Below are positions 33,501-41,846 of a DNA stretch of 64,000 nt, piece after piece (the first letter of the stretch is position 1; each line of letters opens with the position of its first letter). This DNA comes from Halalkalirubrum salinum (GTDB taxonomy: Archaea; Halobacteriota; Halobacteria; Halobacteriales; Haloferacaceae), in contig NZ_SRSG01000059.1 in NCBI RefSeq assembly GCF_005543295.1, positions 199,247 through 263,246 on the forward strand. The letters are read 5' to 3'. The position numbers and the translations under genes were made by a program. A model generated the notes under the pieces. The model had not been told where the DNA came from. It worked only from the letters and a program-made list of their open reading frames with translations, and ran no database searches.

Positions 33501-35513
33501 ATGCAAAAAGAAACCGCGATCGGCGTCGACGTCGGCGGCACGTTCACCGACGTGGCGTTGTCAGTAGACGATCGACTCGTAACGGCGAAAGTACCGACGA
33601 CCGACGACCAGAGCGTCGGCGTCTTAGCGGGGATCGCGAAAGCCTGCGAGACGGCCGGAATCGATCCGAGCGATCTCGACGAGTTCGCCCACGCGATGAC
33701 CGTATCGGTCAATGCCCTGCTCGAGCGTGGTGGCGCGAAGACTGCACTCGTGACGACCGAGGGCTTTCGAGATGTCTTAGAGATTGGCCGGCAGGACCGA
33801 CCAGACTTGTACGATCTCGAGGTAGAGAAACCGGAACCGCTCGTCCCGCGACGACGACGATTCGAGGTCGACGAGCGAACCACGGCCGAGGGCGTCGAAC
33901 AGCCGGTCGATCCCGACGCAGTGCGTTCGCTCGCGGCGACTCTCAGAGCACAGGACATCGAGGCCGTCGCCGTCTCCCTGCTGCACGCCTACGCAGATCC
34001 CACGAACGAGGCAGTCGTTACTGAGATCCTTCGAAAAGAACTCGACGTCCCAGTTTCGGCCTCCCACGAGGTGCTCGCAGAATTCCGTGAGTACGAGCGT
34101 ACTTCGACGACAGCCGTCGACGCCTACGTTCGACCGGCGATCGACAGCTACGTCGGCCGACTGGTCGAAGAAGCACAAGCGTCGGGGATTCCTGCACCGA
34201 AGATCATGCAGGCCAACGGCGGGATCGCCGATCCCGAAACGGTCCGTAAACACGCCGTGACGACGACGCTTTCGGGCCCCGCAGCCGGCGTTGTCGGCGC
34301 TGCGGCGACCGTCGACGACACCGACGTCGAGGGACTCGTCACGTTCGACATGGGCGGGACCTCAAGCGACGTCAGTCTCGTCCGGGACGGCGACGCAGAA
34401 CGGACGACTGATTCTGAGATCGCGGGCATCCCGATCCGCACGCCAATGGTCGACGTCAACACCGTCGGCGCGGGCGGCGGTTCCATCGCCTGGGTCGACA
34501 CCGGTGGGGCGTTGCGTGTCGGCCCCCGATCTGCGGGTGCCAATCCCGGCCCCGCCTGCTACGGACGTGGGGGAACGGAAGCGACGGTGACCGACGCTAA
34601 CGTCGTGCTCGGCTACATCGGAGCCGAGACTGCTCTCGGTGGCGAGATGACGCTCGACGTCACGGCTGCCCGCGATGCGCTCGAGGCACTCGCTGCGGAA
34701 GCGGGACTCGGGGGCGCACTCGAGGCAGCCCAGGGCGTCTACCGCGTCGCCAACGCGACAATGACCCGGACGATCCGATCGGTGACCGTCGAGCGAGGGC
34801 ACGACCCGCGCGAGTTCGCGCTCGTCGCCTTCGGGGGGGCCGGCCCAATGCACGCAACCGCACTCGCGGAGGCGCTCGAGATCGACCGCGTTGTCGTTCC
34901 TCGACCCAGCGGTGTGCTTTCGGCGTTCGGGCTGCTGGCGGCCGACGAGAGCTACGACGCCGTGCGGACAGTAGGTGTTGAGCTGTCCACGGCCGATCGC
35001 GACCGACTCGATCGTGTGTACGACGATCTCGTTTCTGACGTCCTCGCAGACGTTTCAGACCGTGACACGGCGGTCGTTTCACGTGCCGCTGACTGTCGAT
35101 ACGCCGGGCAGAGCTTCGAGTTGACAGTTCCTGTCGACGAGACGCTCGACATGTCAGCAATTCGAGAGCGATTTCAGGAGGCCCACGATCGGGCCTACGG
35201 CTACACGATGCAAGCGGAGATTGAGATCGTCAATCTGCGAACAACGGCGACGGTCGAAGGAGCTGAACCGGTCGTCCGTCACGACGGTAATGGAGACGCC
35301 GTACTCGGCAGTCGAGAAGCACACTTCCCAGATGTCGGTCCCAGAGAAACAGCCGTGTACGATCGCGACCGACTGGAGAGCGGGACGACGATCACCGGGC
35401 CAGCAGTGTTAGAACAGGCAGAGAGTACGACCGTCATGCCACCCTCTTGGGTGGGTGATGTGCTCGCGGACGGAACGCTCGTTATGCGCCAGGAGGATAT
35501 ACGCAACCGATGA
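33501..35513 (+). CDS. hyuA: Hydantoinase/oxoprolinase subunit A
   Basis: A 670-residue ATP-dependent amidohydrolase subunit of the N-methylhydantoinase A / 5-oxoprolinase family. The N-terminal part has AIGVDVGGTFTDVALS and MTVSVNALLERGGAKTALVTT. The actin-like core has VTFDMGGTSSDVSLV (about 280), TVGAGGGSIAWVD and GPACYGRGG (about 350). The enzyme opens cyclic amides such as 5-oxoproline or hydantoins using ATP. It overlaps hyuB by 4 nt, so the subunits are translationally coupled. Confidence 0.92.
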   Translation: MQKETAIGVDVGGTFTDVALSVDDRLVTAKVPTTDDQSVGVLAGIAKACETAGIDPSDLDEFAHAMTVSVNALLERGGAKTALVTTEGFRDVLEIGRQDRPDLYDLEVEKPEPLVPRRRRFEVDERTTAEGVEQPVDPDAVRSLAATLRAQDIEAVAVSLLHAYADPTNEAVVTEILRKELDVPVSASHEVLAEFREYERTSTTAVDAYVRPAIDSYVGRLVEEAQASGIPAPKIMQANGGIADPETVRKHAVTTTLSGPAAGVVGAAATVDDTDVEGLVTFDMGGTSSDVSLVRDGDAERTTDSEIAGIPIRTPMVDVNTVGAGGGSIAWVDTGGALRVGPRSAGANPGPACYGRGGTEATVTDANVVLGYIGAETALGGEMTLDVTAARDALEALAAEAGLGGALEAAQGVYRVANATMTRTIRSVTVERGHDPREFALVAFGGAGPMHATALAEALEIDRVVVPRPSGVLSAFGLLAADESYDAVRTVGVELSTADRDRLDRVYDDLVSDVLADVSDRDTAVVSRAADCRYAGQSFELTVPVDETLDMSAIRERFQEAHDRAYGYTMQAEIEIVNLRTTATVEGAEPVVRHDGNGDAVLGSREAHFPDVGPRETAVYDRDRLESGTTITGPAVLEQAESTTVMPPSWVGDVLADGTLVMRQEDIRNR

Positions 35514-37129
35514 CGAACAGAACCGACGACCGAATCGATCCGATCACGCTCGAGGTGTTGCGCAACCAGTTCGAAAGCGCCGCCGAAGAGATGGGACAAA
35601 CCCTGATTCGTGGGGCGTACTCACCAAATATCAAAGAACGGCGAGACTGCTCGACCGCACTGTTCGACGCGGCGGGCCGGATGATCGCGCAGGCCGAACA
35701 CATCCCGGTGCATCTCGGTGCGATGCCACAGGCCGTCGACGCCGTCAAAACGTACGATCCTGAACCGGGCGACGTCTTTGTGCTCAACGATCCCTTCAGC
35801 GGAGGCACCCACTTGCCGGACGTGACGATGGTCTCACCGCTTGCACCCGAGGGTGAGATTGTCGGGTACGCTGTCTCGAGAGCCCACCACGCAGACGTCG
35901 GCGGGATGACCCCCGGAAGTATGCCCGCCGGTGCACGCGAGATCTATCAGGAAGGGCTTCGCATTCCACCGATTCGTCTCGTCGAAAACGGCGAGATTCG
36001 CGAAGACGTTCGCTCGCTCGTGCTCGCGAACGTGCGAAATCCTAGCGAACGAAAGGCAGACTTCCGTGCGCAGCTGGCGGCGAACGAACGCGCGGAGGTC
36101 CGCCTCGCGTCGCTGTTCGACGAACACGGACGCGAGACCGTCATCGACGGGTTCGATGCCTTGATCGAGTACTCTCGCGAGCGGATCGTCCGCGAGATCG
36201 AGGCGCTTCCGGATGGAACGTACAAGGCGACGGATCTCCTCGAGGGTGACGGGCTCACAGACGAGGACATCGAGATCGCCGTGACAGTAACTATCGACGG
36301 CGACACGATCGACGTCGACTTCACCGGAACGGCCGACCAGGTCAGCGGCAACCTCAACGCACCCCTTGCGGTCGCGATGAGCGCAGTTTACTTTGTCGTT
36401 CGCTGTGTCACAGATCCCGAAATTCCGCCGAATCACGGCTGTTATGAGCCCATCACAGTCGAGGCGCCGAAGGGATCGTTGCTCAATCCCGAGCCACCGG
36501 CGGCGGTTGTCGGCGGGAACGTCGAGACCAGCCAACGGGTCACCGACGTTGTCTTCACAGCGCTCGCAGCAGCTGCCCCCGGCCGCGTTCCCGCACAGAG
36601 TCAGGGCACGATGAACAACCTGACGATCGGCGCACGGGACGGCTCTTTTACCTACTACGAGACGATCGGCGGTGGCTTCGGTGCGCGTGCAAACAAAGAC
36701 GGGATGGACGGCGTGCAGGTTGGGATGACGAACACGCTCAACACGCCCATCGAGTCGATCGAGACGGAGTACCCCTTGCGGGTCGAACGGTATGCGTTCA
36801 GGCCGAACAGCGGCGGTCGCGGCCAGTTCCGTGGCGGGCTCGGCATCGAGCGAACCGTTACCGTCGAGCGAGACGCGACGATTTCGCTTTTGACCGAACG
36901 TCGTCGCCACGCGCCGAAAGGCGTCGACGGCGGCAAAGACGGGGGGCTGGGAGCGAATCTGATCGACGACGAGCCGGTCGCAGCCAAGACAACTGTCGAC
37001 GTCGAGGCGGGGACCACAGTAACGGTTAGAACCCCCGGTGGCGGCGGCCATGGCGACCCCAACGATCGTGACGAAAAGGCGAGGGCGGCCGACCACGCAG
37101 ACGGAAAGCGAACCGAAGGTGATCAATGA
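35510..37129 (+). CDS. hyuB: Hydantoinase/oxoprolinase subunit B
   Basis: A 539-residue partner of HyuA. The family stretches DPITLEVLRNQFESAAEEMG, FVLNDPFSGGTHLPDV and, near residue 365, AQSQGTMNNLTIG are all present, as is GGGFGARANKDGMDGVQ. The end, VTVRTPGGGGHGDPNDRD, is standard for HyuB. An AGGAGG-like site lies 12 nt before the ATG. Substrate (oxoproline, hydantoin or related ring) cannot be decided from sequence. Confidence 0.92.
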   Translation: MTNRTDDRIDPITLEVLRNQFESAAEEMGQTLIRGAYSPNIKERRDCSTALFDAAGRMIAQAEHIPVHLGAMPQAVDAVKTYDPEPGDVFVLNDPFSGGTHLPDVTMVSPLAPEGEIVGYAVSRAHHADVGGMTPGSMPAGAREIYQEGLRIPPIRLVENGEIREDVRSLVLANVRNPSERKADFRAQLAANERAEVRLASLFDEHGRETVIDGFDALIEYSRERIVREIEALPDGTYKATDLLEGDGLTDEDIEIAVTVTIDGDTIDVDFTGTADQVSGNLNAPLAVAMSAVYFVVRCVTDPEIPPNHGCYEPITVEAPKGSLLNPEPPAAVVGGNVETSQRVTDVVFTALAAAAPGRVPAQSQGTMNNLTIGARDGSFTYYETIGGGFGARANKDGMDGVQVGMTNTLNTPIESIETEYPLRVERYAFRPNSGGRGQFRGGLGIERTVTVERDATISLLTERRRHAPKGVDGGKDGGLGANLIDDEPVAAKTTVDVEAGTTVTVRTPGGGGHGDPNDRDEKARAADHADGKRTEGDQ

Positions 37130-37842
37130 TCGACGACGACTCACGGGGTCGACTTGGCCTGGTGGTCCCCTCTTCAAACACGACCGCAGAGGTCGAGTTT
37201 TCCCAATACACCCCCGAAGGTGTCTCGATTCACGCGGCACGAATGCCGCTCGAGTCAGTCACGGTCGACGAACTCGATTCGATGAGTGCGGATGCGTCCC
37301 GGGCAGCCGAGCTACTGGGGCACGCCAACGTTGACGTCGTCGCGTACGCCTGTACAACCGGGAGCCTTCTCCACGGCCCCGGGTTCGACGCCGAGTTGGA
37401 GGAGGCGCTTTCGGCCGCAGCCGGTGTTCCGGCAGTTGCCACGGCCCGCTCGGTCGTCCGAGCTCTCAACACCCTCGGAGCCGAACGAATCGCTGTCGCA
37501 ACGCCGTATACCGCTGATCTCGACGAGCGAGAACGAGACTTCCTCGAGGCGGCTGGCTTCGAGATCGTCGCGATGGATGGCCGCGCGATCGAGGCGAACA
37601 CGGAAATCGGTGCGCTCGGACCCGGCGACGCACACAACCAGGTGGTGATACTCTCGGAGACGACCGGAAGCGTCGATGCCATCTTCGTCTCCTGTACGAA
37701 CTATCGGGCTATCGATGCGGTCGAGTCCCTCGAGTCAGAACTTGAGATCCCGGTGATAACGAGCAACAGTGCGACGCTATGGGATGCGTGTCGCGTCTCG
37801 TCGATCGCCACGGACGGAGCGGGAGTACTGTTCGATCACTAA
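37126..37842 (+). CDS. Asp/Glu/hydantoin racemase-superfamily protein (maleate isomerase-like)
   Basis: A 238-residue protein with the two catalytic cysteines of the superfamily, VAYACTTGSL (about residue 69) and FVSCTNYRA (about 190). GRLGLVVPSSNTTAE at the start is like maleate cis-trans isomerase and arylmalonate decarboxylase. Overlapping hyuB by 4 nt, it would supply the enantiomer or isomer handled by HyuAB; hydantoin racemisation is the most economical guess. It ends the operon before an inverted repeat. Confidence 0.82.
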   Translation: MIDDDSRGRLGLVVPSSNTTAEVEFSQYTPEGVSIHAARMPLESVTVDELDSMSADASRAAELLGHANVDVVAYACTTGSLLHGPGFDAELEEALSAAAGVPAVATARSVVRALNTLGAERIAVATPYTADLDERERDFLEAAGFEIVAMDGRAIEANTEIGALGPGDAHNQVVILSETTGSVDAIFVSCTNYRAIDAVESLESELEIPVITSNSATLWDACRVSSIATDGAGVLFDH

Positions 37843-37906
37843 CAGAAATAGCCGACCACAGATCGGACAACCCGCGTCGTTTGTAGACCCTCAGCCTCCG
37901 TCACCG

Positions 37907-37941
37907 AGCCAGAACGGTCTGGCGAACAACCGGTTCTGGCT
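37907..37941. terminator. Inverted repeat between convergent genes
   Basis: AGCCAGAAC (37907-37915) and GTTCTGGCT (37933-37941) form a perfect 9-bp stem with a 17-nt loop, midway in the 171-nt gap between the hyu operon and the transducer gene that runs the other way. It may end transcription from both sides. There is no T-tract, so the call is tentative. Confidence 0.35.
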
Positions 37942-38013
37942 GGCGAACGAAACGCAACACGAGTCGTGGACACAAGGAGCCGCCGATGGTGGTGAGGGAG
38001 AGCGGTTTGATTT

Positions 38014-39918
38014 TCAGTGTGTCGAGCCACCGTCGGGGCGAGCCGGAGCCGACGGTGCGTCGACAGCTCTCGCGGTGGGCGTCTCAACGTCTACGGTATC
38101 AAACCGATCGAGCTCTGCCTGCAGCGTGCCAGTCTGATCACCGAGTGCGGTGAGCTCTTCGCGCATGTCGGCGATCGCCTGGGCGGTCTGTTCGGAGGAG
38201 GCCGCGGCCGTATCGCTCTCGTCGGCGATAGCTCGCGCTTGGTCGGCAACGCTGACGATCGCGTGTGTCACTTCCTCGGCGGTCGCGGCACCGTCATCGG
38301 TTGCACGGGCAACCTCCTCCATCGAGACTTCGAGCCCAGACATCGAGTCTGCAACGGATTCGAATACTTCGCCGGCATCGTCGACCGACCGACGGCCGTC
38401 GTCGATCAGCGATCGGAGATCGTCGATGTCGTTTCGGACGCCCGTCACCTCCTCGAGGGTTCCTTCGACGTCCCCACGGATAGTGGCAGAGTGGTCTTGG
38501 GTCTGGTCGGCGAGCTTTTTGACCTCGTCGGCCACGACGGCGAATCCATCGCCGGCACCGCCTTCGGTCGATCCACTCGCGCGTGCGGCCTCGATGTTCG
38601 CGTTCAACGCGAGGATGTTCGTTTGTTCAGCGATGTCGTCGATGAGCGCTGTCGCGTCCGACACAGAATCCATTCGGGTGTCGACCGCCTCGATCAGTTC
38701 GACGAGCGCACTCACGTGGGTGTCGACATCGTCCATCACGTCGATCGCGGCCTGGATCTGTTCTGTGCCGTCGTCTGTTATTTCTGCCGTGCGACTAGAC
38801 TCCGCGGAGACCTCCTCAGCACTGGAGGCAATCTCTTCGATCGCCGCCGAGAGGTCACTCATCTCGTCGCTCGCGGACTCGAGTCCTTCGACCTGTTCGC
38901 GGAGTCGATCCGAGAGCTCGCGGACGTCTTCGGCCTGTTCGCGCTGTGTGCGTTCGAGCCGTTCGGCGCGATTGCGCGCCGATTCGGTGGTTGACTCGAC
39001 GCTGTCGGCGAACCGACGGAGTTCGGTAATGACTGTCGAGAGGTCATGAGTCATGTCAGTGTACGCGCTGCTGACCTGTTGCATCGCATCGATATCGCTG
39101 TCGCGTGGCGGACGTTGTGTCAAATCTCGGTTTGCGACAGCCGACAGCGCGTCGGCCATGATCGCTGCTTCTGCCCGAAGCGTCTCGTTGAGTGCACCCA
39201 TCTGTTCGCGCTGGGCTTCAGCCTCCTCACGAGCGGCGGCGACTTCCCGCTGTTTCGCTTCGAGCGCTTCGATGTCTGCGACGCGATCGTCGAGATCGCT
39301 GTGGGTCGCTTCGAGCGACTGCCAGTTGAACAGGATTGCAATGGCCAACCCAGAGACGAACACGGCGTGGATAAGCCCCCAGATCGCAGGGTTCTCGATC
39401 GCAGCCGGGTGGTTGAACACCGCGATGTGTCCGAACAGTCCGAAGATGCTGTGTTGGGCGGCGACGTAGCCGATCGAGACGGCAAACGGCACCCAGTCTT
39501 CATACAGTGCCACGACGCCAACGCCAACGAAGTACACGAAGTGCGCTTCGATGAACCCGCCCGAAAAGTATGCCAGCACCGCCGCACAGGTCATGAATCC
39601 AAGCGATGCGAACGACGATCGAATCCGCCGTGGGAGTTGTGGAATTGCGGCCACCACGACAAATCCAGCGATAATGCCGATGCCGACGATCGCGTTGACG
39701 AGCGGGATTACCGGGAACTCAGCTCCGGTTACGGGTTCCACCCCGACGAGTCTACTCAAGAGGAACAAAAACGGGATGTGCAGGGCGATGACTGCCAGTA
39801 TGACTCGATGGCGCGTCTGAAACGATGCGTCCGTGATCCGTGTCCCGTCTGGAATCCGTCGGATGAAGGTTCGTACCTTCGATAGTGGCGGTTCGGTTTC
39901 GGTGGCAGACTCACTCAT
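38014..39918 (-). CDS. Membrane-bound methyl-accepting taxis transducer
   Basis: A 634-residue haloarchaeal transducer. Six or so hydrophobic segments (about 38-205) form a membrane sensor without a large external domain. A coiled coil ([20 protein letters not shown] ...) leads to the signalling hairpin, whose tip reads [21 protein letters not shown] classical HAMP domain is not obvious. It would signal to CheA/CheW, which are not in the window. The membrane-embedded sensor suggests detection of membrane potential, a lipophilic cue or a partner protein. ATG 39918 or the adjacent 39921 starts it. Confidence 0.9.
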   Translation of the reverse strand: MSESATETEPPLSKVRTFIRRIPDGTRITDASFQTRHRVILAVIALHIPFLFLLSRLVGVEPVTGAEFPVIPLVNAIVGIGIIAGFVVVAAIPQLPRRIRSSFASLGFMTCAAVLAYFSGGFIEAHFVYFVGVGVVALYEDWVPFAVSIGYVAAQHSIFGLFGHIAVFNHPAAIENPAIWGLIHAVFVSGLAIAILFNWQSLEATHSDLDDRVADIEALEAKQREVAAAREEAEAQREQMGALNETLRAEAAIMADALSAVANRDLTQRPPRDSDIDAMQQVSSAYTDMTHDLSTVITELRRFADSVESTTESARNRAERLERTQREQAEDVRELSDRLREQVEGLESASDEMSDLSAAIEEIASSAEEVSAESSRTAEITDDGTEQIQAAIDVMDDVDTHVSALVELIEAVDTRMDSVSDATALIDDIAEQTNILALNANIEAARASGSTEGGAGDGFAVVADEVKKLADQTQDHSATIRGDVEGTLEEVTGVRNDIDDLRSLIDDGRRSVDDAGEVFESVADSMSGLEVSMEEVARATDDGAATAEEVTHAIVSVADQARAIADESDTAAASSEQTAQAIADMREELTALGDQTGTLQAELDRFDTVDVETPTARAVDAPSAPARPDGGSTH

Positions 39919-39921
39919 CAT

Positions 39922-40226
39922 TCAATTACTGCTGGATCCGCCATCGGGTCATATATATTTACGGCTGGGATTATTATATCTGATATCGCCTTCCAACACA
40001 CAGCAGAAGCCAACATAAAGAGTACCGACGGATTTCTGACTTGTTGTAAAGTACGATACGTTCCGTGTTGACTACGCATCACGCGGGTGAAAATAATCTC
40101 ACGAAGCGGTTGTGGACAACATATTTGTAGGTGTTTGCCGTGGACATTACGTTATGAGAATCTCGCCGCGAGTACAACCTGGAGACACCTCGACAAATTA
40201 TAGCATGATTCCGGGAGCGTGAACGG
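39922..40226. other. Gene-free spacer, AT-rich
   Basis: These 305 nt hold no supported gene. A strongly AT-rich stretch near 39950-39990 (CATATATATTTAC and TTATTATATC) lies just upstream of the transducer gene and should contain its promoter. The right part leads into the hypothetical gene at 40227. Confidence 0.6.
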
Positions 40227-40709
40227 ATGAGCCACCCAACCAGCTTCCGGCATGCGCTTTGGGATGGACTCCGGACGATCTATCGAGGAATCAGACGGAC
40301 CGTCGCAACCGACAAAGAGCACAGCGGACCGGCATTTGTAGTGTCGGCGAATCTTCCCGACGTGGAGGCTGCGCTCGGTCGGCAGTATTTTGCGCCAAAC
40401 TGGGCGTTCTCGTACAACAAGCGGGGCGAGGAGTTGAACCTCGCACGAATCGTGCACAATCGCCGTGAAATCAACCAGCACGAGTACATCTGGTGGCAGA
40501 CACACGTTCGCGGCTGGATCCAGGATGATGGATCGGTCCGGCTTCGATCGCACTACGAGCTCGAGCCGACAGCGTACGATCAAGACCACCTTGACGGAAT
40601 CGGCCTCGACGTCGACGCGGGTACCGATATTCTTGCCGAGGTGCTAGACGAAGAGGGGCTGTCCTACGAGTACTACGAGGATCTGCCCGCCGGTGGGCTG
40701 TCGAGATGA
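40227..40709 (+). CDS. Hypothetical haloarchaeal protein
   Basis: A 160-residue soluble protein rich in Trp and Tyr, for example REINQHEYIWWQTHVRGWIQ, followed by RLRSHYELEPTAYDQDHLDG. It has no membrane segment and no motif I recognise. The composition and acidic end suit a haloarchaeal cytoplasmic protein. It lies beside the tRNA-Val remnant array, a region that looks accessory. Confidence 0.65.
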   Translation: MSHPTSFRHALWDGLRTIYRGIRRTVATDKEHSGPAFVVSANLPDVEAALGRQYFAPNWAFSYNKRGEELNLARIVHNRREINQHEYIWWQTHVRGWIQDDGSVRLRSHYELEPTAYDQDHLDGIGLDVDAGTDILAEVLDEEGLSYEYYEDLPAGGLSR

Positions 40710-40841
40710 GTACCTACTCGTGAATTTTTGCGGTGAAAAATTGAACGCGACGAGATTAAACGGGGACATTGTTCGCGGTGAAATCAACCGGGAAACTCGA
40801 TCGATCGAGACCGCTAGGTAGCTTGCTTCGCTGGTTGGTGT

Positions 40842-41000
40842 GAAAACGGGCGGAATCGAACCTCACTCCCCACTTGGTTTGCTGGTGGGTGGGTTCGGGC
40901 GGAATCGAACCTCACTCTTCACTTGGTTTGCTGGTGGGTGGGTTCGGGCGGAATCGAACCTCACTCGCAGCACAGCTGCTCGCTGGCTCGATTCCGCCCT
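40842..41000. repeat. Tandem copies of the tRNA-Val 3' end, plus an inverted copy
   Basis: Two 49-nt units (40842-40890, 40891-40939) and a partial third (from 40940) each contain the reverse complement of the T-arm and acceptor end of the adjacent tRNA-Val, GGGCGGAATCGAACC. The linker CACTTGGTTTGCTGG recurs in the first two. At 40988-40998 the same sequence is inverted (CGATTCCGCCC), so copy three can form a hairpin. The rest of 40710-41042 holds no gene. Confidence 0.85.
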
Positions 41001-41042
41001 CACAATTGCTCACACACGGCTCGCTTCGCTCGCCGGTGTGAG

Positions 41043-41115
41043 TGGGTTCGGGCGGAATCGAACCGCCGATCTCGTCCTTGTAAGGGACACGTCATAACCA
41101 CTAGACCACGAACCC
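41043..41115 (-). tRNA. tRNA-Val (anticodon TAC)
   Basis: The minus strand folds fully: 7-bp acceptor stem GGGTTCG/CGAACCC, D arm, 5-bp anticodon stem (one G-T pair) around CTTACAA giving anticodon TAC, and T arm GGCGG-TTCGAAT-CCGCC. Position 41043 gives discriminator A. No CCA is encoded. No intron. Downstream of its 3' end (lower coordinates) are several copies of its last 21 nt. Confidence 0.95.
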
Positions 41116-41217
41116 TGTACCCGTCGTACCCTGTCCGAACGAATAACGCTTTCTTTCTCCCCGGCCGAAACCGACAGCGGCGAAACCGCTATCTGATCGT
41201 CGACCCTCAAACAGACC

Positions 41218-41715
41218 GTGAACGCGCGCCAGACGATCGTCGCCATCCTCCTCATCGCCGCGATCGGTGGCTACGCCGCCTACAGCCTCGGATTCATCGC
41301 CGGCGGCGACTACGAGTGGACGACCGTCGAAATCGAAGACTCAGAAACCGGCGATCGCCTCGCAACGGTCGACGCCCGAGTCGCTGACGACTTCGCGAAA
41401 CGCTACACAGGATTGAGCGACACCGCGTCGCTTGAGGAAAACGAGGGCATGCTGTTCGTTCACGACGAGACTGACTCACACACGTACGTCATGCGAGACA
41501 TGGACTTCCCGCTCGACATCATCTTCATCGACGCCGACGGCCAGATCACCGAGATCCACTCCGCGCCGACTGAACCCGACGCTGATTCACTAACCGAATA
41601 CCGCGGCGAGGGAATGTACGTGTTAGAGGTGAACGAAGGGTTCGCCGAACGCCACAACGTCTCGGTTGGCAATCGTGTCCAGATCGATCTTGACGAGCGA
41701 CGTGACGATCGATAG
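41218..41715 (+). CDS. DUF192-family membrane-anchored protein
   Basis: A 165-residue protein with one N-terminal hydrophobic segment (about 6-26), then a DUF192 domain: FAKRYTGLSDTASLEENEGM and FVHDETDSHTYVMRDMDFPL, then DIIFIDADG. DUF192 proteins are small beta-rich extracytoplasmic proteins of unknown function. The start is GTG 41218, as no ATG precedes the membrane segment. It lies close to the ABC exporter gene, in the same direction. Confidence 0.85.
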   Translation: MNARQTIVAILLIAAIGGYAAYSLGFIAGGDYEWTTVEIEDSETGDRLATVDARVADDFAKRYTGLSDTASLEENEGMLFVHDETDSHTYVMRDMDFPLDIIFIDADGQITEIHSAPTEPDADSLTEYRGEGMYVLEVNEGFAERHNVSVGNRVQIDLDERRDDR

Positions 41716-41846
41716 CGCTTCGAAGAGCAGCACAGCGATCGATAGCGCTCACCGGCCGTCTCGCTCATCACGTAACGGCAATTGTGTCTGCTACTATTTC
41801 GATTCGAAGCGAATACTCTTGCAGGAGAGGCGCTAAACGGGGTGTA

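Noticed and set aside
35834-37240. A 468-residue minus-strand frame
   Set aside because: It is antisense to hyuB and the racemase gene, Arg- and Val-rich, and lacks motifs.
40710-41042. An integrative element at tRNA-Val
   Set aside because: Attachment-like copies exist, but there is no integrase or other element gene nearby, so only scars are claimed.
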